A stretch of 64,000 nt of DNA from assembly GCA_035638255.1 (NCBI GenBank), contig DASRAJ010000157.1, positions 1 to 64,000 on the forward strand, in the 5' to 3' direction. A model generated the notes under the pieces. The model worked only from the letters and a program-made list of their open reading frames with translations. It was not told the DNA's origin and made no database searches. The stretch comes from DASRAJ01 sp035638255 (GTDB taxonomy: Bacteria > Bacteroidota > Bacteroidia > Chitinophagales > UBA10324). A program made the translations under genes and the position numbers. Below are positions 51,908-60,923 of this stretch, in pieces; positions within the stretch are counted from its first letter, which is position 1; every line of letters starts with the position of its first letter.

Positions 51908-52047
51908 AAGAAGTTAGATGATAGAAGTTAGAAGGTAGAGGATAGGAAAAGTCTTTTCTCATTCATAATGTGCTCTATTTTCTATCTCGCATTTACTATT
52001 TACTATGGTCTATTCTCTCTCTTCTAACTTCTACCCTCTACCTTCTC
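51908..52047. repeat. Purine-rich inverted repeat between pgl and zwf
   Basis: The left part (AGAAGTTAGAAGGTAGAGGA, from 51923) is matched in inverse orientation by CTTCTAACTTCTACCCTCTA (from 52021). The 16-base core AGAAGGTAGAGG.TAG differs at one base between arms. The right arm runs into zwf and supplies its stop codon and last codons. Confidence 0.65.
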
Positions 52048-53589
52048 CTTCCCACTCTCCTGCGGAAGAACAAACCAATGAAACCCATCGCGGGCGATGA
52101 GCGCTTCTGCAAGTTCGGGACCCCAGGTACCCCCAGCATAATTTGGAAAATTGAGGGAAGGATTATTCTGCCAGCTTTCTATCACCGGCTCAATTATTTT
52201 CCATGCTGCTTCTACCTGATCGGCGCGCATAAAGAGCGTGGCATCACCTTCCACCACATCGAGCAGCAGTGTCTCGTATGCTTCAGGAGGATCAGAAGTA
52301 TACACATCAGCATAGTTGAAAACCATGTCAACTCCATTGATGAGCATCTGTAGTCCGGGTCGTTTTGCCTGGAAGCGCAGCGTGATTCCCATCTGCGGCT
52401 GAATGCTGATGATGAGGCGGTTTTGCTGCCAGTTCTCTAAGGCATCAGAAGGAAATGCCTGGTGTGGCACCGGCCGAAACTGAATCATGATGAGAGATGA
52501 GCTTTCCGGCATTCGCTTGCCGGTGCGCAGGTAAAACGGAACATCCTGCCATCGCCAATTGTCAATGTGAAGTTTAAGGGCCGCAAAAGTTTCCGTTCCG
52601 GAATCTGAAGCCACATTGTTTTCTTCGCGATAACCTAAAACCGGTTTTCCTTCAAGCCAACCTTCACCATATTGACCGCGCACGCTGTTGCGCTGCACAT
52701 CTTCTTTATTGAAAGGCCGGATAGCATGCAGCACATCTACCTTGCGATTTCTCACTTCATCTGCAGTGAAAGAAATGGGCGCTTCCATTGCAATGAGTGA
52801 AAGCAGTTGCAGCAAATGATTTTGAATCATGTCACGCAATGCACCGGCATGCTCGTAATAATTGCCGCGATTCTCGATGCCGATCTTTTCTGCCACGGTG
52901 ATCTGCACATGATCAATAAAGTTGCGATTCCAGAGCGGCTCAAAGAGTGCATTGGCAAAACGGAAGGCAAGAATGTTCTGTACAGTTTCTTTTCCGAGGT
53001 AATGATCAATGCGAAATATCTGCCTCTCTTTAAAACAGTGAGTGAGTTCATCATTGAGTTGACAGGCACTTGCGAGATCGTGACCAAAAGGTTTTTCTAT
53101 TACGATGCGGGTACGATCATGATCTTTTGTAAGGCCGGAGTTGCAGAGGTTGTCAGCGATTACATTGATGAACATCGGCGCTACCGCGAAATAATAGATC
53201 ACTGAAGGCTTCACTTTCCATTGCCCTTCTTTTTCTTTTTGAAACGACGCGATCCTTCGGTACAATTGTTCCTTAGTGAAATCACCATCCTGGTAGTGGA
53301 TATTTGATGAAAATTTTTCCCAATCCTTCTGATTGGTTTTACGGCGGCGTGAAAATTTATGAATGCCTTCGAGGAGATGCTTCCTGAAATTTGAATCGCT
53401 TTCTTTATGACTGCCGATGCCGAGAACACAAAACTTCTGAGGCAAAAATTTATCGAGACTAAGATTGTAAAGCGCCGGAATAAGTTTGCGCCACGTGAGG
53501 TCACCACTGCCGCCAAAGATGACGAAGATGCATGCTGGCTCATTCGCTACCGGTGAAACATCCTCTGCTTTTTTTTTCTTCTTTGCCAT
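52024..53589 (-). CDS. zwf: Glucose-6-phosphate 1-dehydrogenase
   Basis: The 521-residue enzyme oxidises glucose-6-phosphate to the lactone with reduction of NADP (or NAD). Motifs: 'FVIFGGSGDLTWRKL' (dinucleotide-binding GxxGDL), 'RIVIEKPFGHDLASA' and the active-site 'RIDHYLGKETVQN'. The start is placed at 53589, where ATG overlaps the gnd stop as TGATG; an ATG 9 bases upstream is also in frame. The last residues 'EKVEGRS' fall in a repeat and depart from the family's usual end. It is the middle gene of the gnd-zwf-pgl cluster. Confidence 0.95.
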   Translation of the reverse strand: MAKKKKKAEDVSPVANEPACIFVIFGGSGDLTWRKLIPALYNLSLDKFLPQKFCVLGIGSHKESDSNFRKHLLEGIHKFSRRRKTNQKDWEKFSSNIHYQDGDFTKEQLYRRIASFQKEKEGQWKVKPSVIYYFAVAPMFINVIADNLCNSGLTKDHDRTRIVIEKPFGHDLASACQLNDELTHCFKERQIFRIDHYLGKETVQNILAFRFANALFEPLWNRNFIDHVQITVAEKIGIENRGNYYEHAGALRDMIQNHLLQLLSLIAMEAPISFTADEVRNRKVDVLHAIRPFNKEDVQRNSVRGQYGEGWLEGKPVLGYREENNVASDSGTETFAALKLHIDNWRWQDVPFYLRTGKRMPESSSLIMIQFRPVPHQAFPSDALENWQQNRLIISIQPQMGITLRFQAKRPGLQMLINGVDMVFNYADVYTSDPPEAYETLLLDVVEGDATLFMRADQVEAAWKIIEPVIESWQNNPSLNFPNYAGGTWGPELAEALIARDGFHWFVLPQESGKEKVEGRS

Positions 53590-55001
53590 CAGTCCCATTT
53601 TGTGTGAAAAGTTCCTTCTTTATCTGTACGCTGATAGGTATGTGATCCAAAAAAATCCCGTTGCGCCTGAATAAGATTTGCCGGAAGCCATTCACTACGA
53701 TAGGCATCCACGTAAGCGAGCGATGCGCCCAATGCAGGGACAGGTATTTGCCTGCGCATCGCGAATTCAATCGCTTGTTGGATGGCTTCGCGGCGTTTCA
53801 ATAATTCACCACTGAAAAAATCATCGGTGATCAAATTACTAAGTGAGGGATTTCGCTGATATGCTTCCATGATTTGTTCGAGCAAAGCGGAGCGAATAAT
53901 ACAACCGCCACGCCATATTCGGGCGATGTGTTGTGGCACAATGTTGTATTTCATTTTGTCGGAAGCCGCTTTCAGCAGGTGCATTCCCTGTGCATAAATG
54001 GTGATCAATGAAAAGTACGCTGCGTCTTTCAATGATGAAAGTATGAGCGTGGAGTTCAAATTTAGTTCAGGTCTTGTGAAAGGAAGTTTCTTCGAAGCCG
54101 CTGTTCGTTCTTGTTTCATGGCTGTAAGATCACGCATGGAAACAGCGAGATCAATTACAGGAGTCGGCACTTGCAGGTCCATGGCGCTTTGGGATGTCCA
54201 TTTGCCAGTCCCTTTCTGTGCCGCGCTGTCAAGAATGTGATCGAGTAATAATTTTTCATGAGTCTCATCGTCGGTAATGGAAAAAATTCTTGCTGTGATC
54301 CCCAAAAGAAAAGACTGGAGCTCGCCTTCATTCCACGAAGTATAAACGTCGAGCATTTGCTCATTGGTCATCTGCAACCCGCGCTTCATCACATCATAAG
54401 TTTCAGAAATCACTTGCATGAAACCATATTCAATTCCGTTGTGCACCATTTTGGTGTAATGTCCGGCTGAGCCGGGACCGATGTGGGTCACACATGACTC
54501 ACCATTCACTTTTGCAGCGATTGCTTCGAAGATGGGTTTCATTTTTTCATAGCCATCTACTGTTCCTCCCGGCATAATACTTGGACCGTAACGCGCACCT
54601 TCTTCTCCTCCTGAAATTCCCACGCCCATAAATTGAATCCCTGTTGGTTCAAGTTGTTTGATGCGGCGATCTGTATCTGAAAAATGAGAATTGCCCCCGT
54701 CAATCATCACGTCGCCATTTTGCAGGAGCGGCAATGCTTCTTTCAATACAGCATCAACAGGAGCGCCGGCAGGAACGAGCATCATAATTCTTCTCGGGGT
54801 CTTAACCATGCTGATGAATCTTTTCATTTCAGTTGTGCCATCCACATTCTTTCCTGCAGCTTCCATTTTCAGAGCAGTCACTTTCTTTTCGTCTGTATCC
54901 AACCCCGCAATAGAAAATCCGTGATCAGCAATATTGAGCAGCAGGTTTCTGCCCATCACGCCGAGACCAATCATTCCAAAATCAAAAGTTTTTTCTGCCA
55001 T
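53589..55001 (-). CDS. gnd: 6-phosphogluconate dehydrogenase, decarboxylating
   Basis: This 470-residue enzyme oxidatively decarboxylates 6-phosphogluconate to ribulose-5-phosphate. 'FGMIGLGVMGRNLLLNIADHG' is the NADP-binding GxGxxG; 'DGGNSHFSDT', 'GGEEGARYGPSIMPGG', 'KMVHNGIEYGFMQ' and 'KGTGKWTSQSAMDLQVP' are the substrate-site blocks. The ATG at 55001 yields the canonical 470-residue length; the frame stays open for 47 more codons upstream without family similarity. It overlaps zwf by one base (TGATG), indicating one operon with translational coupling. The order gnd-zwf-pgl covers the entire oxidative pentose phosphate branch. Confidence 0.96.
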   Translation of the reverse strand: MAEKTFDFGMIGLGVMGRNLLLNIADHGFSIAGLDTDEKKVTALKMEAAGKNVDGTTEMKRFISMVKTPRRIMMLVPAGAPVDAVLKEALPLLQNGDVMIDGGNSHFSDTDRRIKQLEPTGIQFMGVGISGGEEGARYGPSIMPGGTVDGYEKMKPIFEAIAAKVNGESCVTHIGPGSAGHYTKMVHNGIEYGFMQVISETYDVMKRGLQMTNEQMLDVYTSWNEGELQSFLLGITARIFSITDDETHEKLLLDHILDSAAQKGTGKWTSQSAMDLQVPTPVIDLAVSMRDLTAMKQERTAASKKLPFTRPELNLNSTLILSSLKDAAYFSLITIYAQGMHLLKAASDKMKYNIVPQHIARIWRGGCIIRSALLEQIMEAYQRNPSLSNLITDDFFSGELLKRREAIQQAIEFAMRRQIPVPALGASLAYVDAYRSEWLPANLIQAQRDFFGSHTYQRTDKEGTFHTKWD

Positions 55002-55242
55002 TGTTCCACTGAAATTATTTTTCGAAGGTCTTGATTTTTTTGGAAGATGAAAGGAGTGTAATTCCAATCCCCGATTGATCGTGAGAGAAATCTCCTCTTG
55101 GGGATGGTCATTCAAATAAATTCTTCTCCCGATTGATTGCATAGGTTGAAGATTACCAACTAAGCGTTGTCAGGACAATAGGATTGGCAAACAGCTCCAC
55201 GTGAAATTTGGAATCTCTATTTTTAGCTGGAAAATATTTAGC

Positions 55243-57075
55243 GTGTCATCTCTTCTCGAAGTTCGAAATCTCTCTACCCGATTTACAAGCGATGACAAGA
55301 TCACGGAAGCAGTAGATGACATAAGCTTCTCACTTAATCACAGCGAAACCATCGGCATCGTTGGAGAATCGGGCTCCGGAAAATCAGTTACATCGCTCTC
55401 AATAATGCGATTGGTTCCCCGGCCGGGAAAAATTATAAGAGGAGAAATTATTTTTTCTTCACCCCAACCTTTTCCAAAGTTCAAACCTTTGGAAAAGGTC
55501 TCACCTGATGTAAACCTTCTTTCGCTTCCTGAAAAAGAAATGCGTCGCTACCGTGGAAAAGAAATTGCAATGATATTCCAGGAGCCGATGACCTCGCTGA
55601 ATCCCGTTTTCAATTGCGGAAGCCAGGTTGCCGAAGCAATCAGGTTGCATTTGAAAACGAGCAAGCGTGAAGCGAAGGATCGTACCCTTGCATTGTTCGG
55701 GAAAGTGAAACTCTCTGACCCTCTGCGCATCTTCAATTCCTATCCGCATCAACTCAGTGGCGGACAGAAGCAGCGCGTGATGATTGCGATGGCGATGAGT
55801 TGCAGTCCTTCTATACTCATTGCAGATGAACCGACCACGGCGCTTGATGTGACCGTGCAGGCCCACATTCTCGAGCTCATGGAAGAGTTGCGTCAGGAAA
55901 ACAACATGGCGATGATCTTCATCACACACGATCTCGGTGTAGTGGCGGAAGTTGCAGACCGTGTGCTCGTGATGTACAGAGGAAAAATTGTAGAGCAGGG
56001 GAGTGTGGAGCAGATTTTTTCTGACCCGGGGCATCCATATACAAAAGGATTGCTCGCTTGTCGCCCGCCGCTCAGTAAAAAGTTGAAGCGCTTGCCGGTG
56101 ATCAGTGATTTTATGATGGAAGAAAATGGTGAACTGATTGAATTACGCGCGAGCATTCAGCAAGTGAATTGGGTGAATGAAGTTTCGAAAGAAGAAAGTT
56201 CGCAGCGACTCAACCAACTGCTACAGAAATCACCATTGCTGCAAGTTAAGAGCCTCAGTGTTTATTTTCCTTCGAAGAAAACATTTTTAGGAAATGTGCG
56301 ATCCTGGATAAAAGCTGTAGATGATGTCTCATTTCAAGTGCACGAAGGAGAAACACTCGGATTGGTAGGCGAATCGGGCTGCGGAAAAACCACCTTAGGC
56401 AAAGCTATTCTTCAGTTGATCAAACCATCAAGTGGTGAGGTAATTTTTCATACAGAGTCAGGCGGAGAAGAAAAAAATTTGGTGACATTGGACGAGGGAG
56501 AGCTTCGCAGGATGCGGCGCCACATTCAAATCATTTTCCAGGATCCGTATTCGTCGCTCAATCCCCGTCTCACTATTGGCTACGCCATCATCGAGCCGAT
56601 GAAAGTTCATAAGCTCTATGATAATGATAAGGTGAGACGAGAAAAGGCGATGGAGTTGTTGCAAAAGGTGAACATGCCACCCGATTCTTTCAATCGCTTT
56701 CCTCATGAGTTTTCTGGTGGACAACGTCAGCGTATTTGTATTGCACGGGCGCTATCAGTTAATCCGCGATTTATGATTTGTGATGAATGTGTTTCCGCAC
56801 TCGACGTAAGTGTGCAGGCGCAGGTGCTCAACCTTCTTACTCAGCTTCGCGAAGAATTTCATTTTACTTACATCTTCATCTCTCACGATCTTTCTGTGGT
56901 AAAGTTTATGAGTGATAGCATTATGGTGATGAATGCGGGGAAGATCGAAGAGATGGGGCCGGCTGATGAAATTTATTATCATCCTTCTTCAGAGTACACG
57001 AAGAAATTAATTGCTGCGATACCAAAAGGGATTCCGGGAAGAAAATTGGAAGCGGCAAGTAAAAGCTCTCGTTAA
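55243..57075 (+). CDS. Fused two-domain oligopeptide ABC transporter ATPase
   Basis: The 610-residue product (GTG at 55243; a GTG at 55201 is also possible) carries two complete ABC ATPase domains in the DppD-DppF/Opp style. Domain 1 has Walker A 'GESGSGKS', signature 'LSGGQKQR' and Walker B 'ILIADEPTTALD'. Domain 2 has 'GESGCGKTT', 'FSGGQRQR' and 'FMICDECVSALD', where Cys replaces the usual Pro after the catalytic Glu. 'HPYTKGLLACRPP' and 'SEYTKKLIAAIP' are the OppD/OppF C-terminal motifs for each half. It would energise uptake or export of peptides with permeases encoded elsewhere. No permease or binding protein lies nearby. Confidence 0.93.
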   Translation: MSSLLEVRNLSTRFTSDDKITEAVDDISFSLNHSETIGIVGESGSGKSVTSLSIMRLVPRPGKIIRGEIIFSSPQPFPKFKPLEKVSPDVNLLSLPEKEMRRYRGKEIAMIFQEPMTSLNPVFNCGSQVAEAIRLHLKTSKREAKDRTLALFGKVKLSDPLRIFNSYPHQLSGGQKQRVMIAMAMSCSPSILIADEPTTALDVTVQAHILELMEELRQENNMAMIFITHDLGVVAEVADRVLVMYRGKIVEQGSVEQIFSDPGHPYTKGLLACRPPLSKKLKRLPVISDFMMEENGELIELRASIQQVNWVNEVSKEESSQRLNQLLQKSPLLQVKSLSVYFPSKKTFLGNVRSWIKAVDDVSFQVHEGETLGLVGESGCGKTTLGKAILQLIKPSSGEVIFHTESGGEEKNLVTLDEGELRRMRRHIQIIFQDPYSSLNPRLTIGYAIIEPMKVHKLYDNDKVRREKAMELLQKVNMPPDSFNRFPHEFSGGQRQRICIARALSVNPRFMICDECVSALDVSVQAQVLNLLTQLREEFHFTYIFISHDLSVVKFMSDSIMVMNAGKIEEMGPADEIYYHPSSEYTKKLIAAIPKGIPGRKLEAASKSSR

Positions 57076-57460
57076 ATAATACAGAGGGGATGATGTACTT
57101 GCAATTGCCGTTTACTTTTCTTTTTTGAATCCCAACGGGATGATATGATTATAGCATGCAGATTGGTTCGCTGTTGAATCCCGAAGGGATGATATTAAAT
57201 TTCAAAGATAAAATTCAAATAAAATATTTTTCATCGAATGGGATTTCAAATTTCCTGAGAAGCTCAAGGTATTCCTTTCGAAAAGACTTCTTACGATGTA
57301 TTTTGAAAAGATAGGCGCAATTGAAATCTTTGGATTTTACTTGAAGACAGATGACACAGAGAAAAAGTCTCGTTGAACTTACGACCTTTGCGGAATTGAA
57401 AGTGGATGATTACAAATTACAATCAATCTGTTTTCCTTTTCAGAAATTTCTAATCCACCA
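57076..57460. other. 385-base intergenic stretch with tandem elements
   Basis: Between the ABC ATPase gene and rnr. The first third contains the repeated TGAATCCC...GGGATGAT elements described separately. The rest is AT-rich without a convincing frame or hairpin. No clear promoter box for rnr was found. Confidence 0.5.
57087..57200. repeat. Three ~50-bp tandem units with GGGATGAT
   Basis: GGGATGAT occurs at 57087, 57137 and 57186, 50 and 49 bases apart. The last two copies share the longer TGAATCCC(A/G)A(C/A)GGGATGATAT, in which AATCCC and GGGAT-type bases are partly complementary. Elements of the type AATCCCGAAGGGATGATAT are, as I recall, dispersed in Bacteroidota genomes. Confidence 0.65.
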
Positions 57461-59626
57461 ATGCCCGCACATAAAAAATCCGCATCAAAAAAATCCAAAG
57501 CAGAAGCTGCACTTGTCACCTATTTCCTCGAAGGTGAAAAACATTTTGTCTCCTTCAAGCAGCTCAAGAAAAAGTTCGGCAGTCGCTTTCATAAAGGGGA
57601 TTTGTATGACGCCGTTCACAATTTGGTTGATATTGGATTTCTTGAAGAACGCAGCAACCAGTTTCGCCATCATGAAGAGCAAGCTCAGCTTGAGGTACCC
57701 CGTACCGGAGTAAAGCCGGGTTCCCGGGATATTATAGAAGGAGTCATAGACATTACTCAGCGCGGACATGCGTATGTGGTGAGCGAGCAATCGAAAAATG
57801 ATGTGTGGATTGAGAAAAGAAATGTGCTCAACGCACTCGATGGCGACACAGTTAAAGTGTTGCTCACAAGGAAAAATGCAAAGAAGCCAGAAGGCAAAGT
57901 TGTAGAAGTGGTGAAGCGCGCTAAGGATTCTTTCGTCGGCGTGATCCAGCAGACTGGAAGACAATATTTTCTCAAAGCAGATTCGCGAACACTTGCTGTT
58001 GATTTTTTTATTCCGGAAGAAAAAAGAAAGAATGCCAGGCATGGAGATAAGGTGGTGGTGAAGCTGGTAAAGTGGGATGTGGGCATGAGACAGCCGCAAG
58101 GTGAAGTGATCGAGGTTCTCGGCGAAGTAGGAGAGAATGAAACGGAGATGCAGGCGATATTGATAGAGAATGGGTTCAGGATGCAGTTTCCTCAAAGAGT
58201 TTTGCAGGAAGCGGAAAATCTTCCTTCAGAAATTTCAGAAGAAGAAATCAAGCGTCGCCGTGATTTCAGACGAACGCTTACGTTCACGATTGACCCTGCA
58301 GATGCAAAAGATTTTGACGATGCAATTTCATTCAAGATGCTTGAAGACGGGTGGTACGAAATCGGAGTTCACATCGCAGACGTTTCTCATTACATCAGGC
58401 CGAATGCTGTTCTTGACAAAGAAGCGTTGCAGAGGGGCACTTCTGTTTACCTCGTTGATCGCACGGTGCCGATGCTCCCTGAAAAATTGTCGAATGGAAT
58501 TTGCTCACTTACTCCTGAGAGCGACAAGCTTTGTTTCGCCGCTGTGTTTGTGATGAATGAAAATGCAGAGATCAAAAACCGGTGGTTCGGCAAAACAATC
58601 ATTCACAGCAACAAGAGATTTGCGTATGAAGACGCTCAGGAAATTATTGAGGGGAAAGAAGATAAATTTTCAGTACCGCTGCTTGCGCTCAATCGCATTG
58701 CAAAGCAACTTCGTGAGATGCGATTCAGGAATGGTTCGATAGATTTTAATTCTGTAGAAGTGAAATTCAAATTGGATGAGAAGGGAAATCCGTTGAGCGC
58801 ATTTCTGAAAGTACCCAAGGATGCAAACATGCTCATCGAAGATTTCATGTTGCTCGCTAATAAATCCGTTGCCGAATTTGTTGGTAAGAGGAAGGGAAAA
58901 GAAATTCCATTTGTTTATCGCGTGCATGACCTGCCGGATGATGAAAAACTGAAAGACTTTGCTGACTTCGCCGCGATGTTCGGTTACAAATTAAATTTCT
59001 CCACACCGAAACACACGGCACATTCTATTAATAAGATGATGGAGAAACTGAAAGGTAAGCCTGAAGAGTACATGCTTGAAACTCTTGCAATTCGTACCAT
59101 GGCGAAAGCTGTGTACACCACGAAGAACATTGGGCATTACGGACTGGCATTTGATTTTTACACGCACTTCACGTCGCCCATCAGAAGGTATCCCGATGTG
59201 ATGGTGCATCGCATTTTGGAAAAAGTGCTGAATGGTGAGCCGGTACGGGATGAGAATTACGAAGCAAAGTGTCTGCATTCATCAGAGATGGAACGCAAAG
59301 CTGCAGATGCAGAGAGAGCATCTGTGAAACTTAAGCAAGTGGAATTTATGGAGAAGCAGATCGGAAAAATTTTCAACGGAATTATTTCCGGCGTCACTGA
59401 CTTTGGAATTTTTGTAATCACCGAAGATTCGTATTGCGAAGGGCTCGTCCGGCTCGACTCGATCAAGAGTGATTACTTTGTTTTTGAAGAGAAGAAATAT
59501 TCCGTTCGCGGAACAAATACTGATCGCAAATATCGCCTCGGTGATAAAGTGAAAGTGAAACTGGTAGACACCAACCTTGACCGCAGGACGATTGATTTTG
59601 AGATGGTGGAAAGCGCGCGCAGGTAA
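57461..59626 (+). CDS. rnr: Ribonuclease R
   Basis: The 721-residue exoribonuclease has a Lys-rich start, an N-terminal winged-helix domain (about 15-75), OB/cold-shock domains (about 85-235), the RNB catalytic domain (about 265-600) and a C-terminal S1 domain ('GKIFNGIISGVTDFGIFVI', about 630-715). The active site is 'TIDPADAKDFDDAISF', holding the metal-binding Asp residues; 'FYTHFTSPIRRYPDVMVHR' is the other RNB hallmark. It degrades structured RNA 3' to 5' and functions in RNA quality control. The length fits RNase R better than RNase II. It is followed 44 bases later by the prenyl synthase gene on the same strand. Confidence 0.96.
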   Translation: MPAHKKSASKKSKAEAALVTYFLEGEKHFVSFKQLKKKFGSRFHKGDLYDAVHNLVDIGFLEERSNQFRHHEEQAQLEVPRTGVKPGSRDIIEGVIDITQRGHAYVVSEQSKNDVWIEKRNVLNALDGDTVKVLLTRKNAKKPEGKVVEVVKRAKDSFVGVIQQTGRQYFLKADSRTLAVDFFIPEEKRKNARHGDKVVVKLVKWDVGMRQPQGEVIEVLGEVGENETEMQAILIENGFRMQFPQRVLQEAENLPSEISEEEIKRRRDFRRTLTFTIDPADAKDFDDAISFKMLEDGWYEIGVHIADVSHYIRPNAVLDKEALQRGTSVYLVDRTVPMLPEKLSNGICSLTPESDKLCFAAVFVMNENAEIKNRWFGKTIIHSNKRFAYEDAQEIIEGKEDKFSVPLLALNRIAKQLREMRFRNGSIDFNSVEVKFKLDEKGNPLSAFLKVPKDANMLIEDFMLLANKSVAEFVGKRKGKEIPFVYRVHDLPDDEKLKDFADFAAMFGYKLNFSTPKHTAHSINKMMEKLKGKPEEYMLETLAIRTMAKAVYTTKNIGHYGLAFDFYTHFTSPIRRYPDVMVHRILEKVLNGEPVRDENYEAKCLHSSEMERKAADAERASVKLKQVEFMEKQIGKIFNGIISGVTDFGIFVITEDSYCEGLVRLDSIKSDYFVFEEKKYSVRGTNTDRKYRLGDKVKVKLVDTNLDRRTIDFEMVESARR

Positions 59627-59670
59627 TTTTCATCACCATAAAAATCTTTATTTCCTCATTCTCTTTTTTC

Positions 59671-60645
59671 ATGCAAAGCATTGAAAAACTTCAACAATTG
59701 TTTGAAGAAGAATTGCGAAAGCAGCGCTTCAATCGTCAGCCGCGTAACTTGTATGAGCCGTTCGAATATATTCTTGGTTTGAGCGGCAAGCGCATGCGTC
59801 CGGTAATGCTCATGATGGCGTGTGAAATGTTTGGCATTGAAGCAAGCAACGCAATACCTCAGGCCATTGCCATTGAGTTGTTTCACAACTTCACACTCAT
59901 TCATGATGACATCATGGATCGCGCGCCGTTGCGAAGAGGAATGCCGGCTGTTCACGAGAAGTTCAATCAAACGATTGCGATTCTATCGGGCGATGCCATG
60001 CTAGTGTATGCATATCACTTCCTGATTCAAACAAAATTTTCACCGGTTGAAAAACTTGTTTCAATCTTTAATGATTGCGCCATCAAAGTTTGTGAAGGAC
60101 AGCAGACAGATATGAATTTTGAAACTGCCGGCGATGTGAGTGTTGAAGATTACCTGTTTATGATTGAATTGAAAACAGCAACACTCTTGGCTGCCTCGTT
60201 ACAAATTGGTGCATTAGTGGGTGGAGCACCTGATGCCGATGCAAATCACATCTATGAATTCGGAAGAGAGTTAGGTATTGCGTTTCAATTGAAGGATGAT
60301 TGGCTGGATGCTTTTGGTGATGCTGATAAAACCGGCAAGCAGACCGGTGGTGACATTATTCAACATAAAAAAACATTTCTGTTCCTTGAAGCGATCAAGC
60401 TTGCTGATGGTTCCAGCAGGAATGAACTTCTTAATTTATTTTCTTCGAATGAAAAGCAGGGAGAGAAACAAGTAAAGACCGTTCTTGAAATTTTTCGCCG
60501 CTTGAATATTGATCACATCACAAAAGAACAGAGCGACAGGCATTATGCCAACGCAATATCATATCTTGAAAAAGTGTCGCTCACTGAACAGGAAAAAAAA
60601 CCTTTAAGAAACCTCGCTGCGGCACTTATGCAGCGAGAACATTAA
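59671..60645 (+). CDS. Polyprenyl (trans-isoprenyl) diphosphate synthase
   Basis: This 324-residue enzyme condenses isopentenyl diphosphate with allylic diphosphates. The first Asp-rich motif is 'LIHDDIMDRAPLRRGMP' and the second 'FQLKDDWLDAFGD', with 'GKRMRPVMLMMACEMFG' at the N-terminus and 'GGDIIQHKKTFLFL' after the second motif. These are the standard IspA/GGPP synthase blocks; chain length cannot be set by eye. Products feed quinone, carotenoid or undecaprenyl lipid pathways. It probably shares a transcript with rnr. Its stop codon overlaps by three bases the stop region of a small lipoprotein gene on the other strand. Confidence 0.94.
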   Translation: MQSIEKLQQLFEEELRKQRFNRQPRNLYEPFEYILGLSGKRMRPVMLMMACEMFGIEASNAIPQAIAIELFHNFTLIHDDIMDRAPLRRGMPAVHEKFNQTIAILSGDAMLVYAYHFLIQTKFSPVEKLVSIFNDCAIKVCEGQQTDMNFETAGDVSVEDYLFMIELKTATLLAASLQIGALVGGAPDADANHIYEFGRELGIAFQLKDDWLDAFGDADKTGKQTGGDIIQHKKTFLFLEAIKLADGSSRNELLNLFSSNEKQGEKQVKTVLEIFRRLNIDHITKEQSDRHYANAISYLEKVSLTEQEKKPLRNLAAALMQREH

Positions 60646-60782
60646 AGAAATGATCCGTTGGATTGGCGGTGCTTCTTCATGCCGTGACAATCTTTCCGCG
60701 AACCAGCGCAAGAGGAGAGAATTCCGATAGTGAGAGCGAGTATAACGATAAATATTCTGGAAATCCAGGTTTGATTTTTCAT
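60642..60782 (-). CDS. 46-residue small lipoprotein
   Basis: A minus-strand frame from ATG at 60782 encodes 'MKNQTWISRIFIVILALTIG' followed by 'ILSSCAGSRKDCHGMKKHRQ' and 'SNGSFL'. It has a complete lipoprotein signal (basic start, hydrophobic core, lipobox L-S-S-C with Cys25), leaving a 22-residue mature lipopeptide with a second Cys and many basic residues. A TTG-N18-TAGATTTG promoter sits just upstream, supporting a real gene. Very short lipoproteins of the form 'SSCxxxRKDCxGxKxxRQ' occur in Bacteroidota as I recall; function is unknown. It converges with the prenyl synthase gene. Confidence 0.72.
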   Translation of the reverse strand: MKNQTWISRIFIVILALTIGILSSCAGSRKDCHGMKKHRQSNGSFL

Positions 60783-60799
60783 GTGTGTTTTTATGTAAG

Positions 60800-60828
60800 C
60801 AAATCTACAAACTCTTTCGCAAATACAA
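60800..60828 (-). promoter_or_regulatory. Promoter of the small lipoprotein gene
   Basis: On the minus strand TTG (60828-60826), 18 bases, then TAGATTTG (60807-60800) matches the Bacteroidota primary sigma consensus TTG-N19-21-TAnnTTTG closely. The start codon follows 17 bases after the box. Confidence 0.5.
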
Positions 60829-60923
60829 TCCGGATTCTTTCCCCAAGTGCATACTAAATTGTGACACTGCGAAGGTCGTGGAGAGATTGTTGAATCATTT
60901 GCGCGCGACCCCTCGAAAAGAGA

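Noticed and set aside
57485..58195. 236-codon antisense frame in rnr
   Set aside because: The sense frame is clearly RNase R; the antisense product is His/Phe/Leu-rich with no domain.
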